DNA of 64,000 bases from Peptococcaceae bacterium BRH_c4a (GCA_000961585.1 LADN01000008.1:1-64000); one strand, 5' to 3'; counted from the first letter of the stretch, positions 15,740 through 26,315 are shown. Made by a program: numbers and translations. The notes: generated by a model from the sequence alone, not told the origin.

Positions 15740-16819
15740 ATGGATTTTTATTCCTTTCCCACAGTAAGAGGCGTCCAATCTGGCCGAGAATATTTTGTTA
15801 CAATGTGCCCCTTACGCCTTGTACCAAGACTCTTTACCATAGAAAAAAAAATAATGCCTCCTGAACTCAGGGCACAAAGAGTAATTAATAAATCAAGAAT
15901 ACCCTCTATATGTTCGTATATTGTCAACAATCCTAAGAACTATGTTTTTCCTTCCATGGTCGTTTCAATTGATTCTGAAGTAGAATTTACCCCTTTTTCT
16001 GATGATGTAACCCACTTCAACCTTGGTACATTAAAGATCCCTATTTCCGCCAAGCTAGTTATTAATGATGGTCAGCATCGTAGGGCCGCAATCGAAGAGG
16101 CATTAAAACAAAACCCCTCTCTTGGCAATGAATCTATTTCTGTAGTATTTTTTATCGACTGGGGATTAAAACACTCCCAACAAATGTTTGCTGATTTGAA
16201 TCGATATGCTGTCCGACCAAATAAATCAATAAGTATCTTATTTGATTATAGAGATCCATTCTCCAGGCTGACATTGGATATAATCAATGAGATAAAATTT
16301 TTTCATGATTATACGGACCTGGAAAAAACAGATATATCCAGTATTTCGACAAAAATTTTTGCTTTAAGTGGAATTTTTTTTGCAACAAAGGAATTACTCA
16401 ATGATAAAAAGAAACTAATGTCTGAGGAAAGAAAAAAACTGGCTGTAAGTTTTTGGGGAGAGGTTTTTTTAAACATAGAGGAATGGCAACAAATAGAAAG
16501 AAACCTTATTAGCCCATTTGAATTACGCAATAATTTTATTTGCTCACATACAGTTGCCTTAATGGCATTGGGTAGGGCTGGTAGAAGCCTAATTAATGAA
16601 TACCCAGAAAATTGGAATGACCATCTCTCTAAAATTAGCAGTATGAATTGGCACAGAAATAATCTTCAGTGGGAAGGTAGAGTAACTATCAGAGGAAAAA
16701 TATCTAATTCCCGTAACAATGTTCTCCTTTTATGCAATGTCATAAAGAGAAAATTAGGACTCAACCTTAATGAGGAGGAGCAGGGTGCTGAAAGTGCCTT
16801 TGTGAAAGATGAGCAATAA
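15740..16819 (+). CDS. dndB: DndB, DGQHR-domain protein of the phosphorothioation system
   Basis: 359 residues. The family hallmark DGQHRRAA lies at about residues 109-116, followed by FIDWGLKHSQQMFADLNRYAVRPNKSISILFD. In characterised systems DndB is not essential for sulfur modification but affects its level and regulation. GGGGTGAG precedes the ATG by a good distance. It opens the dnd operon and overlaps dndC by 11 bases. Base composition is clearly AT-rich compared with the mobile-element genes upstream and the helicase operon downstream. Confidence 0.9.
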   Translation: MDFYSFPTVRGVQSGREYFVTMCPLRLVPRLFTIEKKIMPPELRAQRVINKSRIPSICSYIVNNPKNYVFPSMVVSIDSEVEFTPFSDDVTHFNLGTLKIPISAKLVINDGQHRRAAIEEALKQNPSLGNESISVVFFIDWGLKHSQQMFADLNRYAVRPNKSISILFDYRDPFSRLTLDIINEIKFFHDYTDLEKTDISSISTKIFALSGIFFATKELLNDKKKLMSEERKKLAVSFWGEVFLNIEEWQQIERNLISPFELRNNFICSHTVALMALGRAGRSLINEYPENWNDHLSKISSMNWHRNNLQWEGRVTIRGKISNSRNNVLLLCNVIKRKLGLNLNEEEQGAESAFVKDEQ

Positions 16820-18266
16820 AGACAAAAAAATTTCGAAAATAACTCAAGAAAACATAAATGAATTGTATGAACGCATACGCACTATTTACCTCTCTGACGA
16901 AATACCCTGGGTTATAGGATTCAGCGGAGGTAAAGACTCATCAGCGTCTCTACAATTAGTATGGTATGCCATCAAGGATTTATCCACTGAACAACGTAAA
17001 CATAAGCTAATCCATGTTATAAGTACTGACACTTTTGTAGAGTCACCTGTGGTTGCAGCATGGGTTAATTCGTCGTTAGAGCGCATGAGGAAGGCTGCTG
17101 AAGAACAAGACATGCCTATTTTGGTTCACAAGTTAACTCCCAACATATCCGATTCATTCTGGGTCAACATCATAGGCAGAGGTTACCCAGCTCCCCGACC
17201 TAATTTTAGGTGGTGCACTGACCGTCTAAAAATTAAACCATCCAACAATTTCATCATTGATGTTGTAGCGAAACATGGAGAAGCTATATTAGTCCTTGGG
17301 ACAAGAAGTGCAGAGAGTTCTCGTCGTGCTGCAAACATGAAAAAATATCAGCAAATGAGGGTTCGAGACTGGTTGAGCCCCACAAAAACCCTTTCTAATT
17401 GTTTGACTTATACCCCCATAGAGGATTGGTCTAATGATGATGTTTGGATATATTTAATGCAATACCCTAACCCCTGGGGCCAAATGAACAAAGATTTATT
17501 AACAATGTACCAAGGAGCATCGGCTGATGGGGATTGTCCATTGGTTGTTGACACAAACACACCCAGCTGCGGAAGTAGTAGATTCGGCTGCTGGGTCTGT
17601 ACAATGGTAAAAGAAGATAAATCTATGCAAGCGATGATTCAAAACGACGAAGAAAAGATTTGGATGACTCCATTACTTAATTTCAGGAACAAAATTGGTA
17701 ATTTTGATGACCGTGATAAACGTGAGTATAGAAGAATGAGTGGCAAAGTTCTTATTTTTAATAATAGGGCTGTTCATGGACCCTATAAGAAATGGTACCG
17801 TGAAGAACTTCTAAGGGATATACTTACAATAGAAAAGGAAGTACAACAAATTGGCCCCCAAGGCTTTGAGAATTTAAGAATAATATCTGATGAAGAGTTG
17901 CGTTGGATAAGGAAAATATGGGTTGTTGAAAAACACGAATTTGATGATTCGCTCCCACAAATATACGAAGAAATAACTGGCAAACCATATAAGTTCACTG
18001 ATTCTTTAAGTAGCTCTGTTTTTGGAAAAAAGGAATGGGTCTTACTTTATGAAGTTTGTAATGGAGACGAGGATTTATTTGGTCTACAAGCCAACCTTTT
18101 AGATATCTCTCAGCAATACTCTATTTTTACAATTAAAAAGGGGATTCTACAAGAATTTGAAGATACAATAAAGCGTTTTTATTATGAAAACGAAGAAGAA
18201 GCTGTAAAGGTGAACATTGAAATCGTAGAGAGAAAAAGATATATTGAAGAAAAAACACAAATATAA
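16809..18266 (+). CDS. dndC: DndC, PAPS-reductase-like sulfurtransferase of DNA phosphorothioation
   Basis: 485 residues. The PP-loop SGGKDSS is at about residues 38-44 and activates the DNA backbone with ATP in the known system. A cysteine cluster, CPLVVDTNTPSCG followed by FGCWVC (about residues 244-265), fits the [4Fe-4S] site. NFRWCTDRLK is the other conserved Cys segment. The long C-terminal part (RRMSGKVLIFNNR, then IRKIWV) is typical of DndC. It overlaps dndB by 11 bases and is followed by dndD after 24 bases. Confidence 0.93.
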   Translation: MSNKDKKISKITQENINELYERIRTIYLSDEIPWVIGFSGGKDSSASLQLVWYAIKDLSTEQRKHKLIHVISTDTFVESPVVAAWVNSSLERMRKAAEEQDMPILVHKLTPNISDSFWVNIIGRGYPAPRPNFRWCTDRLKIKPSNNFIIDVVAKHGEAILVLGTRSAESSRRAANMKKYQQMRVRDWLSPTKTLSNCLTYTPIEDWSNDDVWIYLMQYPNPWGQMNKDLLTMYQGASADGDCPLVVDTNTPSCGSSRFGCWVCTMVKEDKSMQAMIQNDEEKIWMTPLLNFRNKIGNFDDRDKREYRRMSGKVLIFNNRAVHGPYKKWYREELLRDILTIEKEVQQIGPQGFENLRIISDEELRWIRKIWVVEKHEFDDSLPQIYEEITGKPYKFTDSLSSSVFGKKEWVLLYEVCNGDEDLFGLQANLLDISQQYSIFTIKKGILQEFEDTIKRFYYENEEEAVKVNIEIVERKRYIEEKTQI

Positions 18267-18290
18267 TCCGATATGTGGGAGTAGATTGAT

Positions 18291-20303
18291 TTGTTAATCA
18301 AAGAAATTCGTTTCAACAACTTAGGTCCATTTAGAGGCGAACATGTTTTAACTCTGTCTACAGACAGGGACCGTCCAATAACTTTAATAGGCGGGATGAA
18401 CGGAGCCGGCAAAACTACAATTCTAGAAGCGGTCTTAGTTCTTCTTTATGGTCAACGCAGTCAGGTATGGCGAAAAAGCTCTTCATATAAAGATTATATT
18501 CAAAGCTGCATGAATAACAATGTTTCTAATAATGAAGATACTTGGATACAAATATCCCTATTAATAAAAAGTAAATCGGATAATAATACGAATTCGGACA
18601 CATACATAGATATGTCTGCACGTAGATCATGGCGGATAGATAATGGGAAGCTAATAGAGACAGTTAATGTATGGAAGAATGGTAGAGAAGATGACTATCT
18701 TGCATCTAACTGGGATTTATACGCTGAAGAACTTGTGCCTTATGGTGTTTCTGGATTATTCTTTTTTGATGGTGAAAAAATAAGCAAACTTGCAGAAGAA
18801 GATGAGGGCAGTAAAACTCTTAAAACAGCTATTTCATCACTATTAGGAATTGACTTAATTGATCGTCTCATTTCAAATTTAAGAAGAATAATTTCAAATC
18901 ATGATTGGAAGATCTCGCATAATAAAGAAGACGAAAGAATCAATGATATTCAAACAAGAATAGAAGAGACCATCAGAGAACATCTTAAAATTAGCCAGAA
19001 CGTAATTAGCTTGGACACAACAATAGGACATAATAAATCCAAATTGAAAGAAAAAGAAGAGGTTTATCTTCAACAAGGTGGTCACTATTTTGACAATAGA
19101 AATAAACTGATAGACGAAAAGAACAGATTAAATGAACTTATAAGTAATACAAAAGGTTCTATGATTCAATTATCTTCAGGTCCGCTTCCCCTACATATTG
19201 TAAAACCACTTTTAGAAAGGATTAAAAAATCTATTAGTTGTGAAGATAATATACGGCAAGCGAAAACAATATTACCTTTCCTTGAAGAGTACAACATACA
19301 AATACTAGACATATTAGCTTCCAGTGCAAGTGATTCTATATTAGAAAATATTCGTTCCAGTATGGATTGTAAGGAAAGCATATTAGTTAGATTATCAGAA
19401 AAAGATCCTTTATTTCCACATTATCAAATTACTCATCAACTTAATTCAATAAATAAACTTGCTACAACCCTAAAAAAAGACACTGCCCGACTAATTGAAA
19501 AACATGAAAAATATCAGTATGAGCTAGATCAAGTTGAAGTACAATTACATTTCGATGTTGATGAGAGTGAAGTATCTAGTATTCTTCAAGACATAAAAAA
19601 ATTGACAAAACATATTTTGCAACTTGAAGAGCAAAAATTATCTATATTAAAAGAAAAGAACGAGATTGAAAAACAACTAGGATTGCTTGAGCAGGAGCAA
19701 AAATGTTTATTGAAGAAGAAACTAGAGAATGAATTGGAAGTAGAAGGTGCGCAGAGAATTGTCAGATATGCATTTAAATCAATAGAAGTTTTATCGACTT
19801 TTAAGGAAAGGTTAATAATTAAAAAAATTAGTTTATTAGAAGAGAATATAAACAAGGCCTTCATGAAGCTTATTGGTAAAAAATCCCTCGTTTCATTGAT
19901 TAAAATCGACCCCTTGACGCTTAGAATGTTTTTGGTTCACACCAATGGAAATGAAATTCCTAAATCCCAACTATCAGAGGGTGAAAAACAGATGCTTGCC
20001 TTGGCCTTCTTATGGGGTTTAGCAGAATCATCTGGACATACGCTTCCAGTGATTATTGATACTCCTATGGCCAGACTAGATTCAACACATAGAATTAATT
20101 TCATCGAGAATTATTTACCCTCCTCAGGCAGGCAAGTAATCGTACTTTCAACTGATGAAGAAATAAAGAAATCACATATAGAGATATTAGAAAGTAAAAT
20201 TGGTAAAATGTTTCTACTTGTCTTTGATGATGAACTAGGCGATACGGAGATAAAGCAAGGTTATTTCTCGGAGGTTAATTCATATGATAGTAAGGCAAGT
20301 TAG
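18291..20303 (+). CDS. dndD: DndD, SMC/Rad50-like ATPase
   Basis: 670 residues. Walker A GGMNGAGKTTI at about residues 35-44, a long central coiled coil (about 200-530), the ABC signature LSEGEKQML near residue 561 and Walker B VIIDTPMARLDSTHR near 588. This is the DNA-nicking/ATPase partner needed for sulfur insertion by DndC-E. TTG start preceded by GTGGGAG. The coiled coil carries no CxxC hook that I can see, unlike Rad50. It overlaps dndE by 20 bases. Confidence 0.93.
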   Translation: MLIKEIRFNNLGPFRGEHVLTLSTDRDRPITLIGGMNGAGKTTILEAVLVLLYGQRSQVWRKSSSYKDYIQSCMNNNVSNNEDTWIQISLLIKSKSDNNTNSDTYIDMSARRSWRIDNGKLIETVNVWKNGREDDYLASNWDLYAEELVPYGVSGLFFFDGEKISKLAEEDEGSKTLKTAISSLLGIDLIDRLISNLRRIISNHDWKISHNKEDERINDIQTRIEETIREHLKISQNVISLDTTIGHNKSKLKEKEEVYLQQGGHYFDNRNKLIDEKNRLNELISNTKGSMIQLSSGPLPLHIVKPLLERIKKSISCEDNIRQAKTILPFLEEYNIQILDILASSASDSILENIRSSMDCKESILVRLSEKDPLFPHYQITHQLNSINKLATTLKKDTARLIEKHEKYQYELDQVEVQLHFDVDESEVSSILQDIKKLTKHILQLEEQKLSILKEKNEIEKQLGLLEQEQKCLLKKKLENELEVEGAQRIVRYAFKSIEVLSTFKERLIIKKISLLEENINKAFMKLIGKKSLVSLIKIDPLTLRMFLVHTNGNEIPKSQLSEGEKQMLALAFLWGLAESSGHTLPVIIDTPMARLDSTHRINFIENYLPSSGRQVIVLSTDEEIKKSHIEILESKIGKMFLLVFDDELGDTEIKQGYFSEVNSYDSKAS

Positions 20304-20661
20304 ATTATCAAATCAAGCCAAGAATCAATTGGCTAGGTTGAAATTTAAAACTGGAATCATGAATTGGAATATATTGTGTAGATGGGCTCTTTGCTTATCG
20401 TTAAATGAACCTACAATTCCTCCAGATATTGAGATTATAACTGATAGCAATGTAGAAATGAACTGGCACACTTTTGGTGGTGAGTACGAAGAGATATATG
20501 ACGCCTTAGTGCGCCAACGTTGCATTGACGATGGTTTGGGAATAGACCCAGAGGTTTTGGCTAAATATTTTAAATTGCACCTACATAGAGGCATAGCCTA
20601 TTTGGTTACAAAAGACTTTGTTAACTCAACCAGCGATCTTTTGCGGTTAGCAATTGAATAA
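20284..20661 (+). CDS. dndE: DndE
   Basis: 125 residues, the usual DndE size. Begins MIVRQVRLSNQAKNQLARLKFKTGIMNWNILCRWALCLSLNEPT, typical for this small protein, which in known systems binds nicked double-stranded DNA and is needed for modification. The C-terminal helix (LHRGIAYLV) fits. CGGAGG lies before the ATG inside the dndD 3' end. It overlaps the frame upstream of dndA. Confidence 0.9.
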   Translation: MIVRQVRLSNQAKNQLARLKFKTGIMNWNILCRWALCLSLNEPTIPPDIEIITDSNVEMNWHTFGGEYEEIYDALVRQRCIDDGLGIDPEVLAKYFKLHLHRGIAYLVTKDFVNSTSDLLRLAIE

Positions 20662-20683
20662 ATTTTATAAAGAGGGTTCTCGT

Positions 20684-21814
20684 ATGACAGTATATCTCGA
20701 CTATAATGCAACAACTCCAATTCATCTGGACGTACTGGAAGAAATGATATCAGTGTATCGCCATAATTATGGCAATGCTGGAAGCAATACACATATTTAT
20801 GGCAAATCTGCTAGAAATGCTGTAGAAAAAGCCCGTACACGGGTGGCTTCGGCTTTAGGAATAGAAAAAAACGAGGTTATTTTTACTAGTGGTGCTACCG
20901 AAAGTAATAACCTTGCAATTCTAGGATTAGCTAAATGGGGGGAAAGTGTTGGTCGCAAGCATATTATTTCGACTACAATAGAACACAAAGCTGTTTTAGA
21001 GCCTCTAAATTACCTTGCTAAAAAAGGTTTCCATATAGAATTAGTACCAGTTAATAAAGATTGCAGAGTTAATCCAGAAGATGTTATTAACCATATCCGT
21101 CCCGACACTCTTATGGTTAGTGTTATGCATGCAAATAACGAGACCGGTACAATTCAGCCTGTTAGTGAGATAGGAAACGCCCTTAAAGATACCCCCGTAT
21201 ACTTTCACATTGACGCAGCCCAGACTTTTGGTAAACTACATCCTGAACTTGATAAGTTAAATTACGACTTGTTAAGTATCAGTGGACATAAAATCCATGG
21301 ACCCCAAGGAATTGGCGCCCTTATTATGAAACGTAAAAATTATAAACGACCACCAGTACAGCCTGTAGTCTTTGGAGGCGGTCAAGAAGGGGGTTTAAGG
21401 CCTGGTACTCTTCCTGTTGCACTTATTGTAGGTCTAGGAAAGACAGCTGAAGTAGCTCAATCTAATTATAATAAAAATATAGAAAATTATCACCTGATAA
21501 AAGAAGATATTATAAATCAATTGCAGAGCGTTAAATATGTAATTAACGGAGCTAGAGATCACTCACTACCGAATTGTATAAATATAAGCTTTCCAGGCAT
21601 AGATTCTGAGGCATTGATGGTAGCTACAAAAGAAGATATAGCAATCTCTAATGGTTCGGCATGTACCTCCGCTGAATATACGCCCAGCCACGTTTTATCG
21701 GCTATGGGTCTTGATGATGCAATCATTCAAAGTTCAATCAGAATTTCATGGGGCTTTGGAATAAATAGTATTAATTTAAACTCGCTGATTTGCTTTATTA
21801 AAAACAATCAGTAA
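20684..21814 (+). CDS. dndA: DndA, cysteine desulfurase (IscS/NifS family)
   Basis: 376 residues. Supplies sulfur from cysteine. LDYNATTPIH at the N-terminus, the PLP-binding Lys in ISGHKIHGPQG (about residue 202), the aspartate segment HIDAAQTFGK and the catalytic-loop Cys in NGSACTSAEYTPSHVL (about residue 327). The TTG at 20654 opens the frame but ATG 20684 follows AGAGGG and gives the family N-terminus. It is the last gene, whereas dndA is separate or first in several known clusters. No dndF, dndG or dndH follows. Confidence 0.93.
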   Translation: MTVYLDYNATTPIHLDVLEEMISVYRHNYGNAGSNTHIYGKSARNAVEKARTRVASALGIEKNEVIFTSGATESNNLAILGLAKWGESVGRKHIISTTIEHKAVLEPLNYLAKKGFHIELVPVNKDCRVNPEDVINHIRPDTLMVSVMHANNETGTIQPVSEIGNALKDTPVYFHIDAAQTFGKLHPELDKLNYDLLSISGHKIHGPQGIGALIMKRKNYKRPPVQPVVFGGGQEGGLRPGTLPVALIVGLGKTAEVAQSNYNKNIENYHLIKEDIINQLQSVKYVINGARDHSLPNCINISFPGIDSEALMVATKEDIAISNGSACTSAEYTPSHVLSAMGLDDAIIQSSIRISWGFGINSINLNSLICFIKNNQ

Positions 21815-22010
21815 GATTTAATATTGTTAGACGAACTATTATGTTAATCAAAGTATAGTCTATAAAAAAGATTATGTTAATCCAATTCAATCGTCAAGTG
21901 TAGGTGGGTATCCAAGAGATAACAACCATTTTTTTCGCACATATTTATATTATCAGAACAGAGATTAAATTAAAAAGACTGTAAAATAGTTCGTATAACC
22001 TCCTTGTATG

Positions 22011-22110
22011 TATAATAGCCTCTCGGCATTCACCGAGTTAGATGGCACAAGGCTTTGCTTGAACCATCGTTTTTGAATTCCTCCTACTTTTCGTAGGGGG
22101 ATTTTCATTT
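22011..22110 (+). ncRNA. Candidate small RNA or structured terminator downstream of dndA
   Basis: A TATAAT at 22011-22016 is followed by three consecutive hairpins: CTCGG/CCGAG (22022-22037), GATGG/CCATC with inner CAAG/CTTG (22041-22068) and CCTCCTAC/GTAGGGGG (22080-22100) then ATTTTCATTT. The -35 region is poor. It could be a roughly 85-nt RNA or simply the dnd operon terminator. The rest of 21815-22237 shows no gene. Confidence 0.4.
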
Positions 22111-22357
22111 AAATCCGCATCCAATGTCTAAAATTTTGTTGCGAAATTCGTCGAAAACACTTGACTTTTCAAAACAACCCCCAGAATCGACTAGGAGGAA
22201 TATTTTTCCTTACTGATTGCGATTGGGGTGTTTATTTTGCATATTACGGTGCTCCAGAGCCACCATTCCGGATGTAAGTGAGCCATGTCTCCGAAATAAA
22301 TGATCCATGCTTCCGGAAAGGGAGCCACCCGGTTAGATGGCTCCCGACCATTTGCGC

Positions 22358-23101
22358 TTAATCCATAATACCTTTGCGTTTACGCATAGATTCTTCCCCA
22401 TCAATTAGGATGGTGTAAGAATCGTGGACAATCCGGTCAAGTATGGCGTCAGCCAGCGTATCTTCTCCGATTTTGCCATGCCAGCCAGCAGGTGTAAATT
22501 GAGAGCTGAAGATCGTGGATCCTCTTTTGTGTCTGGCCTCGACAATTTCCAGAAGGTCTCTCGCTTCGGTGACGGACAGAGGAACTAGCAACCATTCATC
22601 CATAATCAGTAAACTTACCTTTTTATACTGGTTCATCACCTTCTTGTAGATACCTTCGCCACGGGCCACGGCCAGTTCATTTAGCAAATCTGGCAAACGG
22701 ATATACTTGACCGTGCAGAAGTGCCGACACGCAGTGACGCCAAAAGCACAAGACAGATAGGTTTTGCCAGCCCCTGAAGCCCCCAGGATAATAATGTTGT
22801 GTTTCTCTTGTATGTAGCTGCAGGTAGCCAGACGGGCAATCTGAGCTTTATCCAGCTTTCGATCTGCATGGTATTCGATATTTTCGATACAGGCATCGCT
22901 TTGCAGAAATTCTGCTCTGCGGATCAACTTCGTCAGGCGGCTGTTTTTTCGTCTTGCCCATTCAGTGTCTACCATAAGGCTGAAGCGTTCTTCAAAAGAT
23001 AGCGCTTCAAAGGAAGATTCCTGTAACTGATACCGGTAAGATTCCGCCATAGCAGTGAGGCGCATCTCATTCAGCTTATTGATTGTGGTTGCGTTGATCA
23101 T
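22358..23101 (-). CDS. istB: IS21-family helper ATPase IstB
   Basis: 247 residues. AAA+ ATPase related to DnaC that selects target DNA for the transposase. Walker A LGASGAGKTYL, Walker B LLIMDEWLLVPL, and the sensor region RGSTIFSSQFTPAGWHGKIGEDTLADAILDRIVHDSY are all present, so it appears intact. It overlaps the 3' end of istA by 4 bases, the usual arrangement. Confidence 0.93.
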   Translation of the reverse strand: MINATTINKLNEMRLTAMAESYRYQLQESSFEALSFEERFSLMVDTEWARRKNSRLTKLIRRAEFLQSDACIENIEYHADRKLDKAQIARLATCSYIQEKHNIIILGASGAGKTYLSCAFGVTACRHFCTVKYIRLPDLLNELAVARGEGIYKKVMNQYKKVSLLIMDEWLLVPLSVTEARDLLEIVEARHKRGSTIFSSQFTPAGWHGKIGEDTLADAILDRIVHDSYTILIDGEESMRKRKGIMD

Positions 23102-24642
23102 TTCCCATCCCTCCCATAGTAGCTGGCACCCCTGGTAAGGCCATAGGTTGCAGAGTTGTCTTTGACACGCTTGGTTTCTGCAACGGCTACTTTATCCTGA
23201 CCTGTCGTTAGGATGGTCTTAATATTTTTGTAACCAGGTCTTGGTGTGTATGATAAGGCTTTGGCGCAAGCGGCTTCCAGCCTGGGAAAGGAATACTTGT
23301 CTGCCAGCTTCAGAAGGGCCATACAGCTCTTGTAGCCCTGCTGTTCCACCTTGTAAGAGGAAAGAATTGCTCTGACAGTGATTGCTGTATTGGGACCGAC
23401 GCTTTCACCCCAGGAGATGAATCGGGCAGCATTCCACTGGGTATATTTCTTGTGATCCTCTGGCATGTGGTCGGTTACAGTGCTGTATTGCCCTGACCGC
23501 CCATACAGTCTGGGGTGTGAACAAATTCTCAAGTTGTTGAAGAATACTTCGATGACATTGCGGGTGACCCGCACATCGACTTTATGCTTGATATACTCGT
23601 AAGGCACGCTGTAGTGCATTTTATCAACGGATATGTGATAATTGAACTGTACGGTGGCGATTTTCCAGGTTGCCAATTCGTATGGGGCGGCAGGCAATGG
23701 TAACAGCATCGGCTTTTCTTCCTCGAGAAAGATGCTGAGTCTGCTGCCCTCTTTCTTTTGGAATGGCTTGCTGTTAAATACCGCCAGCTTTTCTCTGATT
23801 GCCTCATTCAGCTCTGCCAGACTGAAGAATCTCTGATTACGCAGAGCAGCAATAATCCAGGTAGATATTATCTTCACGGAGCCTTCGGCGTTGGGCTTAT
23901 CCTTGGGCTTCCTAACCCGGGCAGGAATGACGGCTGTACCGTAATGCTCTGCCATTTCCTGATAGGTTTTATTAATCTCCGGAGAATACCAGGTGGCTTT
24001 TTCTACGCCGGTTTTCAGATTGTCCGGCACCAGAATTCTGGTGACACCACCGAAGAACTTGTACATATTGCCATGGGCCGCAATCCAACACTCCTGGTTT
24101 TGAGAGAGAAAGGCTTCTACGTAAGCATATTGACTGCTGGAGAGGACGCCTACAAATACATAAGTATTGATGATCTCGCCGGTTTCACTGTCCACAATGG
24201 GTGCTATTTGCCCGGCCCAATCCACTTCCAGCTGTTCACCGGGTTTTCGGTGAACGTGCATGGTTGCTTTGGTTGTCGTCGCATACTGCTGGTAGTGGTA
24301 ACAGAACTGAGAATACATAAGTGGAATCTCTTTGCTTTCCCGACAATTTTCACAGTATTCATTCCATAGAAGGCTTAGCGTGACACCTCTTTTGGCCATT
24401 TCTCTGTGAATGTGCTCACAGTCTGGACGCTTTCTTAAAGACGGAATTCTGGCTTCTGACGAAAACAATTTGCGTAGTTTAGCGTCAGACATTCCTTCCT
24501 GCAGTGGCCAAGCTACGTCAAGTTCTTGGGCCCGATTCAATACTTTGGCGACAGTGTTACGTGAGCAGGCACAGCTGGCGGCTATGCTTCGTTGGCTGAT
24601 CCCCTTGCTGTGAAGCCGCAGGATCTCCCGGTAATTGGTCAT
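23098..24642 (-). CDS. istA: IS21-family transposase IstA
   Basis: 514 residues. N-terminal HTH (LHSKGISQRSIAASCACSRNTV) and DDE core: Asp in LEVDWAGQ, Asp in ILVPDNLKTGV and Glu in KDKPNAEGSVK. C-terminal Mu-like beta region follows (YSVPYEYI). Full length, no interruption, so the element may still be active. Confidence 0.93.
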   Translation of the reverse strand: MTNYREILRLHSKGISQRSIAASCACSRNTVAKVLNRAQELDVAWPLQEGMSDAKLRKLFSSEARIPSLRKRPDCEHIHREMAKRGVTLSLLWNEYCENCRESKEIPLMYSQFCYHYQQYATTTKATMHVHRKPGEQLEVDWAGQIAPIVDSETGEIINTYVFVGVLSSSQYAYVEAFLSQNQECWIAAHGNMYKFFGGVTRILVPDNLKTGVEKATWYSPEINKTYQEMAEHYGTAVIPARVRKPKDKPNAEGSVKIISTWIIAALRNQRFFSLAELNEAIREKLAVFNSKPFQKKEGSRLSIFLEEEKPMLLPLPAAPYELATWKIATVQFNYHISVDKMHYSVPYEYIKHKVDVRVTRNVIEVFFNNLRICSHPRLYGRSGQYSTVTDHMPEDHKKYTQWNAARFISWGESVGPNTAITVRAILSSYKVEQQGYKSCMALLKLADKYSFPRLEAACAKALSYTPRPGYKNIKTILTTGQDKVAVAETKRVKDNSATYGLTRGASYYGRDGK

Positions 24643-24811
24643 TCGATGACCCCCTTATAATGTATTTACACTACCTTTGGAGATAGTGCATAGTTACATT
24701 CTTATAGGGGAAAGGGTTAGATGCCTCTCGGGCCGGAATGGTGGCTCAATTTTTCCGGACACATGGTTCTCGCTAACCGGAACGGTTGCTCAGTTTGGAC
24801 CGTATTATGCA

Positions 24812-26315
24812 TTATTTTGAAACCTGTCGTTAAACTGCATGAAACGTACCAAAACTTTGTCATCGAACAATTGCAACAACACTATGCCGGTGGGCTGCTC
24901 GTTCTCGTCAACAAGGACTGGCCCCTTATCACTAAGCTCTGGATCACGAATCTGGCTGACATCACAACGTCACTTCGCGATCTATACTGCTCCAGAGGTC
25001 CTGCCCCCCGTGATCCTGCCTCCATGCTCCGTTCATTTCTGCTCTTTTTACTCGCCAAACCGGAAATCGGCATCACTGCATGTTGATGAACTGTACCGTG
25101 TTCCTCTCTATGCTATCCTCAGCGGTTTTGAACCCGGTGATGTTCCCGGCATTGGCACGTTCTATGATTTCTTTTCTCGCTTATGGGCTGCGTCTAAGAA
25201 TAACATTAAGCCTCGTAAGAACAAGCGCAAGCGGAAACCAAAGAAGGGAAAGAAGGGTGAAAAAGCCCCAACCACAACACACGGTCGCATTATGCGCTTA
25301 GCCAACTGGATGATGCACCATATGGACACGCATAAGGATTTGCCAATGGATCGTCTATTCCATTTCTTCCAATCTCAATTTCTTGCGGTATCAGCAAGGC
25401 TCGGATTGCTCGGGGAAATAGGCGCACTCGGTATCGCTGGTGACGGCACCCCTGTCGTCACCGCAGCCTATCCCCGCAGCAAACCGACTTGTAATTGTCA
25501 TGCCCAAGGCCTTGCGAAGTGCAACCATCCCCGTATCTATTCCCAACCCGACTGCAATTCCGGCTGGGATAGCGCACGGGAGCGATTCTTCAATGGATAC
25601 CACCTGTACACACTGACTGCCGCAAACAGCCCATATGACTTACCGTTGTACCCTCGTCTACACCCTGCTTCCCGACACGATGCAGTAAGTTTTGTCGTAT
25701 CTTCAGTTGAGTTTTCGCAACGTTTCACCTTGGGCATGGTGGATAAGATGCTGCTTGATGCCGCCCATGATGCCGGACCCATCCTATGACCTCTTGATTC
25801 ACCAGAACATTGAACCCTTTATTGACCTTAATGTACGCGGCAAGAAGAACCTGGAAACCAACTGTGATATTCAGATTTCGCCCGATGGCATCCCGATTTG
25901 TCCCGCCGGAAAGAGGATGAAGCATTACGGCTTCGACCATTCCCAGAAACGGCATAAGTGGAGATGTCCGATGATGAAGAAGCGGACATCGAACACCTGC
26001 AAAAAACCATGTTCGACTGCTAAATTCGGAAGAACGTTCCATACCTGCAGTAAAGACAACCCCCGACTATTTCCGAAAACACCGAGGGATTCGGAAAAGT
26101 GGAAACTCATTTACAAGCGACGTACGACCGTCGAGCGAACCAATAAGCGTGAGAAGATTGATTACAAGCTGGAATCCGGTCGTCACCGTTCTACTAAGAT
26201 GTGGTACATACGCATTTACGGCATCATGATGTGCCAGCACATGGACGCTTGGTATGCCCACCAGCGAGAAGATCTGATAAACCTAAAACAACTTATTTTC
26301 CAAAAGGCTGCTTAA
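24812..26315 (+). pseudogene. DDE transposase pseudogene (IS1182/IS4-like), frameshifted and split by IS21
   Basis: The frame runs from a GTG just left of the IS21 element (near 22228, MFI) and resumes at 24812 (KPVVKLHETYQNF). A shift near 25080 moves it to the frame of VDELYRVPLYAILSGFEPGD, and another near 25775 to YDLLIHQNIEPFIDLN. Conserved parts are GIAGDGTPV (first catalytic Asp), RIYSQPDCNSGWDS and RRTTVERTNKREK (Glu region). Two frameshifts plus the insertion make it dead. Terminal repeats were not resolved. Confidence 0.8.

Larger units (their letters stand above)
22238..24811 (-). mobile_element. IS21-family insertion sequence
   Basis: Contains istA and istB on the minus strand. 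The ends match as inverted copies: TGCATATTACGG starts at 22238, and CCGTATTATGCA ends at 24811. Further inside, both ends carry GAGCCACCATTCCGG-type sub-terminal repeats. The 6 bases TTATTT flank both sides (22232-22237, 24812-24817), the expected short target duplication. It interrupts the first codons of the DDE transposase that resumes at 24812. Confidence 0.88.
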
